A DNA stretch of 64,000 nt. It comes from Ulvibacterium sp. (lineage in GTDB: Bacteria; Bacteroidota; Bacteroidia; Flavobacteriales; Flavobacteriaceae). Under the pieces are notes generated by a model. The model had not been told where the DNA came from, did no database searches, and saw only the letters and a list, made by a program, of their open reading frames with translations. The translations under genes and the position numbers were made by a program. This document shows, piece by piece, positions 52,587 through 61,897 of the stretch. The stretch lies in the NCBI RefSeq assembly GCF_028285715.1, contig NZ_JANQOO010000017.1, forward strand, positions 1-64,000, given 5' to 3'. Every line of letters starts with the position of its first letter. Positions within the stretch are counted from its first letter, which is position 1.

Positions 52587-53312
52587 ATGACCGCATATAT
52601 TTTTGAATTCGTCGGAACTTGTATGCTTTTACTTTTGGGAAACGGTATCGTGGCCAATGTAGTCCTAAAAGGAACCAAGGGATCGGATTCAGGTTGGGTC
52701 GGCATCTCCCTGGCCTGGGGTATAGCCGTTTTTGTAGGTGTCTTTATCAGTGCGGACGTCAGTGGAGCACACTTGAACCCGGCGGTGACCCTAGGGTTGG
52801 CCAGCGCAGGGAAGTTCGGGTGGTCCCTGGTACCGGGCTATATGCTGGCCCAAGTATTGGGTGCTATGACAGGCAATACTTTAGTATGGTTGACCTATAA
52901 AAAGCACTATGATGCTACCCAGGATCAAGAAGCACTTCGTGCCACCTTTTGTACCTCACCTGCTATTCGCAGTCCATTTTGGAACTTTGTTACCGAGGCC
53001 ATTGGGACTTTTGCCCTTGTCTTTGGTGTATTCTATATTGCTGGTGGCACCTTTTCCGATGAACCGATATCACTAGGTTCTTTGGACGCCCTACCTGTGG
53101 CCCTTTTGGTCATGGGAATCGGTTTTGGTCTAGGAGGACCGACCGGTTATGCCATTAATCCGGCACGTGATCTTGGGCCGCGTATCATGCATGCGCTTTT
53201 GCCCCTAAAAGGAAAAGGTGGTAGTGATTGGGGCTACGCATGGGTTCCTGTACTAGGTCCCTTGGCCGGTGGCTTTTTGGCCGCTTTGGCCTTTCTTTGG
53301 ATAGGGGCTTAA
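52587..53312 (+). CDS. glpF: MIP-family channel, probable glycerol uptake facilitator
   Basis: A 241-residue protein with six membrane helices and both NPA-box half-helices: AHLNPAVTLG (about residue 62) and AINPARDLGPR (about 190). The D after the second NPAR is characteristic of aquaglyceroporins (GlpF) rather than strict water channels, so glycerol or similar polyols likely pass. No glpK or glpD is next to it. ATG 52587 preferred over a TTG one codon upstream. Confidence 0.88.
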   Translation: MTAYIFEFVGTCMLLLLGNGIVANVVLKGTKGSDSGWVGISLAWGIAVFVGVFISADVSGAHLNPAVTLGLASAGKFGWSLVPGYMLAQVLGAMTGNTLVWLTYKKHYDATQDQEALRATFCTSPAIRSPFWNFVTEAIGTFALVFGVFYIAGGTFSDEPISLGSLDALPVALLVMGIGFGLGGPTGYAINPARDLGPRIMHALLPLKGKGGSDWGYAWVPVLGPLAGGFLAALAFLWIGA

Positions 53313-53361
53313 AGGTGGGGTTAGACGATGTTCAACATTAAAATATTTGAAATCAATACCA

Positions 53362-54234
53362 ATGAAAATGAAAAAAATTACACTTTTAGTGAGCTGTTTC
53401 ATCTCTATACAGCTAATGGCACAGGAAATTGTTGAGCTACCGCACGAAACCCCAAAGGATATTTCGTGGGAAGGGCCGGAGAAGCAGTATCATTCAAAAA
53501 TTTGGGACAATGAAGTGGTAACCAACGTATCCACCCCGACCATGCGGGTCTTCCGTCCCGAAAACCCCAATGGTACCTCTGTTATTGTGGCGCCTGGAGG
53601 TGGACTCTACGCTTTGAGCATCCTAAGCGAGGGGAATCATGTAGCGGAATGGCTGAATAAAAAAGGGATTACCGCCTTTGTACTGAAATACAGATTAGTT
53701 CCCACTGGAGAAGACGGTGTAAAGGAAATTACGGATTTGGGTAACACCAATCCCATGGAAATCGGTAGACGGGTACAACCTGTCCTACCCTTATCAATAG
53801 CGGATGGTTTGGCTGCCATTACCCATGTACGCGAAAATGCCACAAAATATAAGATTGATGCCAATAAAATCGGATTTATGGGTTTTTCGGCGGGCGGAGC
53901 CGTTACCATGGGCGTAGGTTATAACTATACTGAGGGAAATCGCCCAGATTTCCTGGTCCCCGTTTATCCATGGACCACCGTACTCCCTCCAAATGATGCG
54001 CCAACCGATGCCCCACCAATGTTGATTGTTTGTGCCACGGACGATCCCTTGGGATTGGCGTCAGGAAGTATTGAGCTGTACTCAAAATGGTTCTCGGCCA
54101 AAAAACCGGTGGGACTCCACATGTATGCTAAAGGAGGTCATGGTTTTGGCATGAAGGAACAAGGGTTACCATCCGACAGTTGGATACAACGTTTTTATGA
54201 CTGGTCAATCGCCGAAGGTATTACCGCACCCTAA
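53362..54234 (+). CDS. secreted alpha/beta hydrolase (acetylesterase/xylanase-associated type)
   Basis: A 290-residue protein with a Sec signal (cleavage after QLMAQ). Hydrolase features: oxyanion region VIVAPGGGLYALS, ITAFVLKYRLVPTGEDGV, nucleophile elbow GFSAGGAVTMG, the acid in IVCATDDPLGL and the histidine in AKGGHGFGM. These match BD-FAE/acetylesterase-like proteins that often deacetylate xylan or other plant and algal oligosaccharides. No glycoside hydrolase is directly adjacent. ATG may be 53362 or 53368. Confidence 0.85.
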   Translation: MKMKKITLLVSCFISIQLMAQEIVELPHETPKDISWEGPEKQYHSKIWDNEVVTNVSTPTMRVFRPENPNGTSVIVAPGGGLYALSILSEGNHVAEWLNKKGITAFVLKYRLVPTGEDGVKEITDLGNTNPMEIGRRVQPVLPLSIADGLAAITHVRENATKYKIDANKIGFMGFSAGGAVTMGVGYNYTEGNRPDFLVPVYPWTTVLPPNDAPTDAPPMLIVCATDDPLGLASGSIELYSKWFSAKKPVGLHMYAKGGHGFGMKEQGLPSDSWIQRFYDWSIAEGITAP

Positions 54235-54319
54235 GCTTAATCCTAATTTGAGAATCCTAGAGTCTTTCGATTTTAATCCATAAAAGATCTCTAGCATTTG
54301 CATTGACAGGGCTTTTTTG

Positions 54320-55597
54320 CTATTCAAAAAAGGGAACGTCCTTTACCGCATATTTTCGCATGCCCTCTTCGTTGATTTCCACACCGATTCCAGGTTTGTC
54401 TGAAAGTGGAATGAAACCATCTACCACCATAGGACCGTCAAAGGTTACAATTTCCTTGAACATCGGATTTTTATGGAAATAAATCTGCCATTCCAAAATC
54501 ATGAAATTAGGTACGGAAGCACAAACATGACAAGACGCCATGGCTCCAAGATATGAGGCCACCATATGGGGTGAAAAAGGCACGTAATACAAGTTGGCCA
54601 AATTGGCAATCCGCTGGGCCTCGCCCAAACCACCAGCCTTCTGTAGGTCTGGCATAATGATATCCACGGCCCCGGCTTCCAATAGGGGTCTAAAGCCATA
54701 GGCCAAATAATGGTTTTCCCCGGCGCAGATAGGGGTACTGGTAGATTCCGTAATCTTTTTATAGGCCTCTACATTTTCGGCAGGGATAGGTTCCTCTAGC
54801 CACATCATATTTAAGGGTTCCAGAACTTTGGCCACTCGTTCCCCCGAAGTGGTATCATACCGTCCATGCATATCCGCACAGATGTCAATATTAGGTCCCA
54901 CCGCCTGCCGTGCCGCTGCCATCTGATCGTACATCCGTTGAATCTCCGCCGGACTTGCCGTCCAATTATAGGTATCGTATTTATTGGGGTCGTTTGCCTG
55001 ATCCAAATCAAATTTCACGGCGGTGAATCCCATATCTACGGCCTCTTTGGCACTGGCCGCAAAATCCTCGGGTTTGGGGAGTTTGTTCTGATAGAGTGCG
55101 GTATCCATATACACCCTGATCTTGTCCCTGAACTTTCCTCCCAACAATTGGTACACGGGCAGCCCTAGAGCCTTACCGGCCAAATCCCATAAGGCGGATT
55201 CCACCGCCGTAAGGACCGAAACGTACATCCCGGCCTGCGCCCCCTCAAAAAAACCCCTTCTTCGTAAATCCTCGAACAATCGATGTACATTTAGGGGACT
55301 TTTTCCTTTTAATCGCTCCCCGAATATTTTTACCAAATGGTAGGTTCCCGGGGTGGCATCAACACCTTCTCCGTGCCCTATGACATCCTGGTTGGTGTAT
55401 ATTTTTACGAAAAGACTGTGACCGCCGCGAATATATCCGCATTTGATATCCGTAATCTTAAGATCAGAGGGTGCCGATAGTTTCGATGTCCGATCAACCG
55501 CGGTTTCAAATTCTTTTCCATAACTGGCCAAAGGTATAGCGGACAATGCACCGGCAGCCATGGTCTTGGTCAAAAAGTCTCTCCTTGAGTTTTTCAT
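54320..55597 (-). CDS. Tat-exported enolase-superfamily (galactonate dehydratase-like) protein
   Basis: A 425-residue protein with the twin-arginine signal KNSRRDFLTK. The barrel ligands are D in CADMHGRYD (about 241), E in WLEEPIPAENV (about 267) and E in CAGENHYLAYG (about 293), with SPHMVASY near 340 providing a possible base. AVKFDLDQAND resembles the lysine/aspartate strand. Overall it is closest to D-galactonate/gluconate dehydratase types. It lies downstream of the RraA-like gene in the same direction, so the two may handle the same sugar acid in the periplasm. The specific substrate is not proven. Confidence 0.85.
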   Translation of the reverse strand: MKNSRRDFLTKTMAAGALSAIPLASYGKEFETAVDRTSKLSAPSDLKITDIKCGYIRGGHSLFVKIYTNQDVIGHGEGVDATPGTYHLVKIFGERLKGKSPLNVHRLFEDLRRRGFFEGAQAGMYVSVLTAVESALWDLAGKALGLPVYQLLGGKFRDKIRVYMDTALYQNKLPKPEDFAASAKEAVDMGFTAVKFDLDQANDPNKYDTYNWTASPAEIQRMYDQMAAARQAVGPNIDICADMHGRYDTTSGERVAKVLEPLNMMWLEEPIPAENVEAYKKITESTSTPICAGENHYLAYGFRPLLEAGAVDIIMPDLQKAGGLGEAQRIANLANLYYVPFSPHMVASYLGAMASCHVCASVPNFMILEWQIYFHKNPMFKEIVTFDGPMVVDGFIPLSDKPGIGVEINEEGMRKYAVKDVPFFE

Positions 55598-55644
55598 TTT
55601 TTTGTTTTTTGGATTATTTTGGAAAGGTAGTAGTGCCTAATCAC

Positions 55645-56604
55645 CTACCACGTTCGGGTCTTTAACAATTCCTGTATCTGTGCCTTGGGTACCGGCAATT
55701 CATCGATATGGGCATTGAGCCATTGCGAAAAATCCCGCTCTATTTCATCGGACCAACGGGAATCGATTTGCCCAGGGGTATATTTTTGTTCCCGTAACCT
55801 TTGGTGTCCGAACATATCGCGAAGTCGCACCACTTCGGAAGTCTTTACTACTTTTTCTGCCAACTGCGGAGGAATGAACATAACCCCACCATCACGTCCC
55901 AATACCACATCCCCGGGCATTACGGTCGCCATTCCGATGCGCGTGGGCGTATTGATCCCGATCAAAGTGGTATTGAGTTCCCCATCAGGGTTGTTCAAGT
56001 GATGGGATGGATGATAACTGCGAAAAAACGAGGTGAAGGATTCCAGTTCCTTTAAACCGTCTATGTCCCGTATCGCTCCGTTATAAACAATTCCGTTTCC
56101 TGTTTTGGCATAGATGGAGTTGCCCAAATTATCACCGATGGTAGGACCGTCCAAATGTGCTCCAAATTGATCTACCACGTAGACATCGCCCTTAATCAAC
56201 AAATCAATGGTCCAAGCATTTTGTGATTTTATACGGCCATCCTTGCTATGCCCCTTTTCATCGATTACGCGATGAATATCCGGTCTACCTGGTACGAATA
56301 CCGCCGTGACGGCCCTTCCTACCAAAACACTATCGGGATTTATGGTCTGCCAGTTTTCCTCGTACTGGTATTTAAAATTTTGACCTTTCAGGACAGCCCA
56401 GGCCTCTTCCAAGGTCACCTTTTTCATGCGTTCCAAAATTGCATCGGAAACATAAGGTCGTCCATCCGCCAAACGCTCACCATTCCATTCCGGTGTTAAA
56501 AAAATAAGCTCCTCTTTTGAGATCTGCTGGGCAGCGGCCATTAGCGAAATCAATAGGAACAAAAACGGAAGATAATTGCGAAAAGTAAGAAGTTCGGTGG
56601 TCAT
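55645..56604 (-). CDS. RraA/HMG-aldolase-like protein with signal peptide
   Basis: A 319-residue protein with a signal sequence (cleavage after MAAAQ) ahead of an RraA-like domain. The diagnostic motif GPTIGDNLGNSIYAKTGNG is followed by IVYNGAIRDIDGL, where the Arg-Asp pair binds metal in 4-hydroxy-4-methyl-2-oxoglutarate/keto-acid aldolases. Cytoplasmic RraA regulates RNase E, but export makes an aldolase or lyase on a keto-acid more likely. About 130 residues longer than plain RraA. It lies upstream of the exported dehydratase, consistent with acting on its keto-acid product. Confidence 0.8.
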   Translation of the reverse strand: MTTELLTFRNYLPFLFLLISLMAAAQQISKEELIFLTPEWNGERLADGRPYVSDAILERMKKVTLEEAWAVLKGQNFKYQYEENWQTINPDSVLVGRAVTAVFVPGRPDIHRVIDEKGHSKDGRIKSQNAWTIDLLIKGDVYVVDQFGAHLDGPTIGDNLGNSIYAKTGNGIVYNGAIRDIDGLKELESFTSFFRSYHPSHHLNNPDGELNTTLIGINTPTRIGMATVMPGDVVLGRDGGVMFIPPQLAEKVVKTSEVVRLRDMFGHQRLREQKYTPGQIDSRWSDEIERDFSQWLNAHIDELPVPKAQIQELLKTRTW

Positions 56605-56798
56605 TTCGGTCGATTTATCAGGTTCTTAAACAAGTTAAGAAAACCACTTTAATTCTGTTTAAAATCCAATGACAGATTATCTATGGTCAGAATATTCCTG
56701 GTCTTTCGTGTACTTTCAGTACGTTTTAAAATGATGATACCCTAAAACTTTTGGACAATCCCAAATAAAAACTAACTTACACCCTTAATCTTTGCATA

Positions 56799-57446
56799 GT
56801 GAAATTTCACATTGTCCTATTCTTTTTAATTACTTACTCCATAGGCTATTCCCAGGATTCTTCCCGTTTCAAGGACGAAGTAGAGGCCATTACCAAAAAA
56901 TACGATTCCCTTTGGGATCCCTCCAAACCAACCGTCGTTTTTACGGGGAGTTCCAGTATACGGATTTGGAAGGACCTCGAACAGCATTTTCCACAACATC
57001 AAATCGTCAACTCCGGGTTCGGTGGTTCGCAGGCCTCGGACCTATTGATCCACCTAGATGAACTTGTATTGAAGTATAATCCGTCCAAGGTCTTTATTTA
57101 CGAGGGAGACAATGATATTGCGGCCCATAAAAAGCCTAATACCATAATAGAAACTTCCCTGGAAATCATTGATAAAATCAAAGAGAAGGATAGCACTACA
57201 CATATTGTACTTATCTCGGCAAAACCAAGTACTGCCCGATGGGGCCTAAGGCGGAAATACAAAAGATTGAATCGCAAGTTCATTAAATTGAGCAAAAAGG
57301 ACGACTCTTTGGAATTTGCGGATGTTTGGACACCAATGTTAAACGGTAGAAAAGTAAAGACCGATATTTTCATCGAGGACGGGCTTCATATGAACGCCAT
57401 GGGGTATGAGTTATGGCATAATGTATTAAAAACCTATATGGACTAA
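56799..57446 (+). CDS. SGNH/GDSL-type hydrolase, secreted
   Basis: A 215-residue protein with a Sec signal (FFLITYSIGYSQ). The SGNH blocks are visible: the nucleophile serine in VFTGSSSIRIW, NSGFGGSQASD (Gly block), YEGDNDIAAHK (Asn block) and DGLHMNAMGYELW (Asp/His block). These enzymes remove acetyl or acyl groups from sugars or lipids. The GTG start at 56799 gives the correct signal. It is followed by a GH20 enzyme, so deacylation of an amino-sugar glycan is plausible. Confidence 0.88.
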   Translation: MKFHIVLFFLITYSIGYSQDSSRFKDEVEAITKKYDSLWDPSKPTVVFTGSSSIRIWKDLEQHFPQHQIVNSGFGGSQASDLLIHLDELVLKYNPSKVFIYEGDNDIAAHKKPNTIIETSLEIIDKIKEKDSTTHIVLISAKPSTARWGLRRKYKRLNRKFIKLSKKDDSLEFADVWTPMLNGRKVKTDIFIEDGLHMNAMGYELWHNVLKTYMD

Positions 57447-57512
57447 ATTTGAAATTGCAATAACGTTCCGTGATATTCATCGATCAACCTAGCAACACTT
57501 AAATTCTTAAAA

Positions 57513-59129
57513 ATGTTTACATCGAACTCGATTAAATTTCTTTCACTTTTATGCATCCTTCTCCATATTTTGGCCTGCCAGGAAGAAAAGCGGAAACCCA
57601 TTAATTTTCCTCCTACCGATTTGGCCCAAGAAAGTTTTATGCCAAAACCGTTGAAAACGGTTCCGACCCATTCCGCTTTTACCCTAGATCGCTACACCGC
57701 TATCTTTACTTCAGGGAACGCGTCCGATTACGAAAAGGTGGGACGGTTTTTGGCCGATAAGATCAAATCAAAAATAGATTTGGAAATCCCGGTTAACACG
57801 GATGCCCCGGAAGGCACAAAGCGGGTTATCCTTATTAATCAATCGGATAGTTTAGCGATGAAATCTCCGGAGGCCTATGAATTGTACATTACCCAAGATA
57901 CGGTAATCTTGAATTCAATTACGGCCGAAGGTGCATTCCGAGGGATACAAACGCTGCGGCAGATTATCCCGGAGGCCAGCAACGATACCTTGGCCGAGCA
58001 ACGTATTTGGCCCATTCCTTCAGGTAAAATTATGGACAGCCCCAACTTTGCCTATAGAGGTTCCATGTTGGACGTGGCCCGACATTTTTTTAGCGTTGAG
58101 GACGTAAAGAAATACATAGACCTGCTTTCTTATTACAAAATTAATGTGTTGCACCTTCATTTGACAGATGACCAGGGCTGGCGTATTGAGATAAAATCAT
58201 GGCCAAAACTTACCGAAATTGGTGGGAGCACAGAGGTTGGTGGCGAGGCCGGAGGTTTTTTCACCCAAGAGGATTACACGGAAATTGTGGACTACGCCGC
58301 AGAACGATATATGACCATAATACCTGAAGTGGATATGCCGGGCCATACTAATGCGGCATCCGTTTCCTACCCTTTTTTGAATGGCAATGGGAAAACACCT
58401 AAACTCTACGAAGGCACACATGTAGGTTTTAGCACCTTCGATACCCGCAAGGATACCGTATACGCCTTTATCGATGACGTGGTACGGGAGATTTCCGCGA
58501 TAACACCTGGTCCCTACTTCCATATAGGAGGTGATGAAAGCCATGTAACCAAGAAAAGGGATTATATCTATTTTGTGGAAAGGGTGGAAAAAATTGTGCA
58601 GAAACATGGCAAACGGATGATAGGTTGGGACGAAGTGGCCACGGCAGATATCGATTCCACCTCAATCGCCCAGTGGTGGGCCAGTGAGGAAAACGCCAAA
58701 AAGGCGGTGGAAAAAGGAATGCAACTCATTGTATCCCCTGCCAAGAAGGCCTATCTGGATATGCAATATGACACGCTTTCCAAACATGGATTGCATTGGG
58801 CCGCTTATATCCCCGTGGATACGGCTTATGTATGGAATCCCGATACCTATGGTGGTATTCCCAAAGAAAACATTTTGGGCGTGGAAGCCCCGTTATGGTC
58901 GGAGACCATTAGTAATATTGATGAGCTGGAATACCTAGCCTTTCCCCGAGTCCTCGGTTATTCGGAACTCAGCTGGAGTACGGAAGAAAACCGTGATTGG
59001 GAAGATTACAAAGTTCGTCTGGCCAATCAGGCCCCCTTCCTAGATCGCATGAATGTGAAATACTATCCCTCTCCCTTGATCGACTGGAAAAAGAGCAAAT
59101 ACACCTATGAGGAGATAGAGAAGGATTAA
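57513..59129 (+). CDS. GH20 beta-N-acetylhexosaminidase lipoprotein
   Basis: A 538-residue enzyme that removes terminal N-acetylglucosamine or N-acetylgalactosamine. A lipoprotein signal (HILACQ) precedes an N-terminal GH20b-like domain, then the catalytic barrel with FAYRGSMLDVARHFFS, HLHLTDDQGWRIEI, the catalytic D341-E342 pair in HIGGDESH, and WGGxE-like EAPLWSETI later. Substrate-assisted catalysis would use the Asp-Glu pair. Length is typical. It is downstream of the SGNH hydrolase, and sulfatases elsewhere in the window suggest broad glycan breakdown. Confidence 0.93.
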   Translation: MFTSNSIKFLSLLCILLHILACQEEKRKPINFPPTDLAQESFMPKPLKTVPTHSAFTLDRYTAIFTSGNASDYEKVGRFLADKIKSKIDLEIPVNTDAPEGTKRVILINQSDSLAMKSPEAYELYITQDTVILNSITAEGAFRGIQTLRQIIPEASNDTLAEQRIWPIPSGKIMDSPNFAYRGSMLDVARHFFSVEDVKKYIDLLSYYKINVLHLHLTDDQGWRIEIKSWPKLTEIGGSTEVGGEAGGFFTQEDYTEIVDYAAERYMTIIPEVDMPGHTNAASVSYPFLNGNGKTPKLYEGTHVGFSTFDTRKDTVYAFIDDVVREISAITPGPYFHIGGDESHVTKKRDYIYFVERVEKIVQKHGKRMIGWDEVATADIDSTSIAQWWASEENAKKAVEKGMQLIVSPAKKAYLDMQYDTLSKHGLHWAAYIPVDTAYVWNPDTYGGIPKENILGVEAPLWSETISNIDELEYLAFPRVLGYSELSWSTEENRDWEDYKVRLANQAPFLDRMNVKYYPSPLIDWKKSKYTYEEIEKD

Positions 59130-59227
59130 AAAAGACAATATGACGGAACCGATACTTTAGGAAGACCCTTTCAAGGTCCTGTTTAGACCATTTTTTAAAG
59201 AAGTATTGGCGTCCCACCGGTTAAATA

Positions 59228-59262
59228 AAAAAGCCTCGTCAAATTGACGAGGCTTTTATTTT
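59228..59262. terminator. bidirectional terminator between GH20 and DUF5606 genes
   Basis: AAGCCTCGTCA (about 59231-59241) pairs with TGACGAGGCTT (59245-59255) around a 3-base loop, with A-rich sequence before and T-run after. It serves the convergent genes on either side. Confidence 0.85.
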
Positions 59263-59276
59263 TTGATTTCGAGTCA

Positions 59277-59696
59277 CTATTCCTCCTCAGAGGAATCTTC
59301 CTCATCATTTGAGAAATCGGTTATGCCATTATCATGTAAGAGGTTATACCATTGTATTACTTTTTTGATATCACTGGCATAGACCCTGTCCTCATCATAG
59401 TTGGGCAGTATTTCAAAAAAGTATTCTTCCAAGACAATCTTCTCGGCCTTATGTGCAACAGAGGTCTTCCCTCCCTTTTCCTTTATCTGGATCTTTTGGA
59501 AAACTTCCCGCAAAGGCAACTCCTCTTCCAAAGTATAGATAGCTATTTCCGAAAGTACGCTGACGTTATTGTGCGCACCTACAGATACTCTTTTTTTATC
59601 CAAAAGGGATTCTGCCACAAAACCGGTCCGGGTCTGGGTCAGCAGTCTATAGAGACCCGGCTTGCCGCCGATAGAAAGAATTTTGTCCAAACTCAT
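59277..59696 (-). CDS. DUF5606-family protein
   Basis: A 139-residue protein with the pattern of the Bacteroidota-specific DUF5606 family: LDKILSIGGKPGLYRLLTQT, SVGAHNNVSVLSEIAIYTLE, LPNYDEDRVYASDIKKVIQW and an acidic tail (SNDEEDSSEEE). Function unknown; cytoplasmic. It lies downstream of the ruvX-def pair and in the same direction, but with a gap of 180 bases. Confidence 0.85.
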   Translation of the reverse strand: MSLDKILSIGGKPGLYRLLTQTRTGFVAESLLDKKRVSVGAHNNVSVLSEIAIYTLEEELPLREVFQKIQIKEKGGKTSVAHKAEKIVLEEYFFEILPNYDEDRVYASDIKKVIQWYNLLHDNGITDFSNDEEDSSEEE

Positions 59697-59875
59697 GTAT
59701 TCAAAGGATTTAAAGCCGCAAATATGGTACTTTTCGTTTGACCTGGGAATTAAATAAGGATTTTTTTAACAACACCTTCCGTTTCCTGATTTGCCTTTCA
59801 ATAGGTTAAGTAGGAATCCGGATTTGTTGGGCAAACTAAACAAAAAAGCCTTTTTTGGTAGGGGAAGATTTAAAT

Positions 59876-60466
59876 TTAACGGCCCTTTTTTAAATTGGGA
59901 AAACGCATGCGGTAATCTACTTCGATTTTTCCCTTGGAAATATTGGTCAACCTTCCTTTTAGCAATCGTTTTTTTAAGGGCGAAAGCTTATCCGTAAAGA
60001 GTATTCCTTCAATATGGTCATATTCATGTTGAATAACCCGGGCTAAAAGTCCGTCATAGGTTTCGGTATGTTTTTCAAAATTCTCATCCAAATACGAAAT
60101 TGTTATGGTATCCCTGCGTTTTACATCCTCGCGAATATCGGGAATACTAAGGCACCCTTCGTTAAAGGCCCATTCCGTCCCTGTTTCTTTTTCCATTTTG
60201 GCATTAATAAAAGCCTTTTTAAAACCGTTCAACTTTTTCCGCTCTGCCTCCGAGAGGTCCTCATCATCGGCAAAAGGCGTAGTATCGACCAAAAAAAGGC
60301 GGATGGGCAATCCTATTTGTGGTGCGGCCAGGCCAACGCCATTTGCGTTGTACATGGTCTCCCACATATTGCTCAATAACTCATCCAATTGGGCGTATTC
60401 CTTATCTATTTCCTGGGCCACCTTGCGCAGTACGGGGTCACCATAGGCCACTATAGGTAATGTCAT
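59876..60466 (-). CDS. def: peptide deformylase
   Basis: Removes the formyl group from the N-terminal methionine of new proteins. The three metal motifs are complete: GVGLAAPQ at 43-50, EGCLSIP (C105) and QHEYDH (H147, E148, H151). It has 196 residues, with a slightly longer insert before EGCLSIP, common in Bacteroidota. It overlaps ruvX by 4 bases (ATGA), so both are translated from the same mRNA. Confidence 0.97.
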   Translation of the reverse strand: MTLPIVAYGDPVLRKVAQEIDKEYAQLDELLSNMWETMYNANGVGLAAPQIGLPIRLFLVDTTPFADDEDLSEAERKKLNGFKKAFINAKMEKETGTEWAFNEGCLSIPDIREDVKRRDTITISYLDENFEKHTETYDGLLARVIQHEYDHIEGILFTDKLSPLKKRLLKGRLTNISKGKIEVDYRMRFPNLKKGR

Positions 60467-60876
60467 TGCTTTTTATTTAGATAGTCCTGTAGGATGAGGG
60501 TGGCACTTATCTCATCCACCAACGCCTTGTTCCTACGTTGTTTTTTCTTTAGCCCGGAATCGATCATGGTACGAAATGCCATTTTAGAGGTAAAACGCTC
60601 GTCTTGCCGATCTACCGGTATTTCAGGAAATTTAAGGGATAACCGCTTAAGGAAAGGCGCTATAAGTGCTTCCGTCTCCGAAGGTGTATTATCCATTTGT
60701 TTAGGTTCGCCTACAATGATTTGATCCACCGTTTCGTTCTTCAAATACTCCGTAAGAAAAGTGAACAACTCATGTGTGGGTACGGTAGTCAAGCCCGAAG
60801 CGATCAACTTCAATTCGTCGGTGACCGCAATGCCCGTTCTCTTTTTCCCATAATCCAGTGCCAAAAATCGTCCCAA
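60463..60876 (-). CDS. ruvX: Holliday junction resolvase-like RuvX (YqgF)
   Basis: A 137-residue RNase H-fold protein. ALDYGKKRTGIAVTDE carries the first catalytic Asp, VGEPKQMDNTPSE and DRQDERFTSKMA the others. It functions in rRNA 5'-end maturation or Holliday junction resolution. Start TTG 60876 was chosen: it gives the standard N-terminus GRFLALDYG and length (about 138). Upstream ATGs would add non-conserved residues and reach towards the divergent dapD gene. Confidence 0.9.
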   Translation of the reverse strand: MGRFLALDYGKKRTGIAVTDELKLIASGLTTVPTHELFTFLTEYLKNETVDQIIVGEPKQMDNTPSETEALIAPFLKRLSLKFPEIPVDRQDERFTSKMAFRTMIDSGLKKKQRRNKALVDEISATLILQDYLNKKQ

Positions 60877-60952
60877 TCCTAATTTTTTGGCAAAAATAAT
60901 CCATAATGCGTAATAACGGCACATAAGGCTGTACGAATTGAGCGACGACCTG

Positions 60953-60960
60953 TATATTTG
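60953..60960 (+). promoter_or_regulatory. possible -7 box for dapD
   Basis: TATATTTG matches TAnnTTTG and is 19 bases before the dapD ATG, in the gap between divergent ruvX and dapD. A TTG lies at 60938-60940, closer than usual for the -33 element. Confidence 0.4.
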
Positions 60961-60979
60961 ATAAAATTTTAATTGAAAA

Positions 60980-61795
60980 ATGACCGAACTGAGAGAAGTT
61001 ATTGAAAACGCATGGGATAATCGGGAACTTCTAAAAGACCCCAATACCCAAAATGCCATCCGTAAACTTATAGACTACATAGATGAAGGAAAACTTCGCT
61101 GCGCGGAACCTACAAATAATGGTTGGCAAATTAATGAATGGGTAAAAAAAGGAGTCGTGCTCTATTTTCCGATACAAAAAATGGAGGTCTTGGAAGCGGG
61201 TATCTTTGAGTACCACGACAAGATTCCCTTAAAACGGGGCTATCAGGAAAAAGGTATTCGAGTAGTACCCCATGCCGTCGCGAGACACGGAGCCTATATT
61301 TCCTCCGGAACTATCCTGATGCCCAGTTATGTGAATATTGGGGCCTACGTGGATGAAGGTACCATGGTGGATACATGGGCTACGGTAGGAAGTTGTGCCC
61401 AGATAGGAAAAAATGTGCATTTGAGCGGTGGTGTTGGCATTGGAGGTGTTTTAGAGCCTTTGCAGGCAGCTCCGGTCATCATTGAGGATAATGCGTTCAT
61501 CGGCTCTAGATGCATTGTGGTTGAAGGAGTTAGAGTGGAGAAAGAAGCCGTTTTAGGGGCCAACGTGGTCCTTACGGCCTCTACCAAAATCATTGACGTT
61601 ACGGGGAGTACTCCCGTGGAGACCAAAGGTAGGGTTCCTGCACGTTCAGTTGTTATACCAGGGAGCTATACCAAGAAATTCAGCGCTGGGGAGTATCAAG
61701 TGCCCTGTGCCCTAATCATCGGAACAAGAAAGGAAAGTACAAATAAAAAGACTTCCCTTAACGATGCGCTTAGGGAATACGATGTAGCCGTGTAA
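60980..61795 (+). CDS. dapD: 2,3,4,5-tetrahydropyridine-2,6-dicarboxylate N-succinyltransferase
   Basis: Fourth step of the succinylase route to meso-diaminopimelate and lysine: succinyl-CoA plus tetrahydrodipicolinate. The protein has 271 residues, the standard length. After a helical N-terminal domain it has a left-handed beta-helix of hexapeptide repeats (ARHGAYISSGTILMPSYVNI, WATVGSCAQIGKNVHL, GGVGIGGVLEPLQ and IEDNAFIGSRCIVVEG). EYQVPCALIIG near the end is typical. Divergent from ruvX; no partner dap gene in the window. Confidence 0.96.
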   Translation: MTELREVIENAWDNRELLKDPNTQNAIRKLIDYIDEGKLRCAEPTNNGWQINEWVKKGVVLYFPIQKMEVLEAGIFEYHDKIPLKRGYQEKGIRVVPHAVARHGAYISSGTILMPSYVNIGAYVDEGTMVDTWATVGSCAQIGKNVHLSGGVGIGGVLEPLQAAPVIIEDNAFIGSRCIVVEGVRVEKEAVLGANVVLTASTKIIDVTGSTPVETKGRVPARSVVIPGSYTKKFSAGEYQVPCALIIGTRKESTNKKTSLNDALREYDVAV

Positions 61796-61897
61796 ACTGG
61801 TATTTGTAGGAAATTTATATCTATACATACTATTTTATATTTTTTTAAGTTATAAATTTGTTTAAAGAATTGATTACACCTGCTTAACATAATTGTT

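Noticed and set aside
60877..61059. Upstream extension of ruvX to ATG 61059
   Set aside because: It would overlap the divergent dapD start and add non-conserved residues; TTG 60876 gives the family N-terminus and length.
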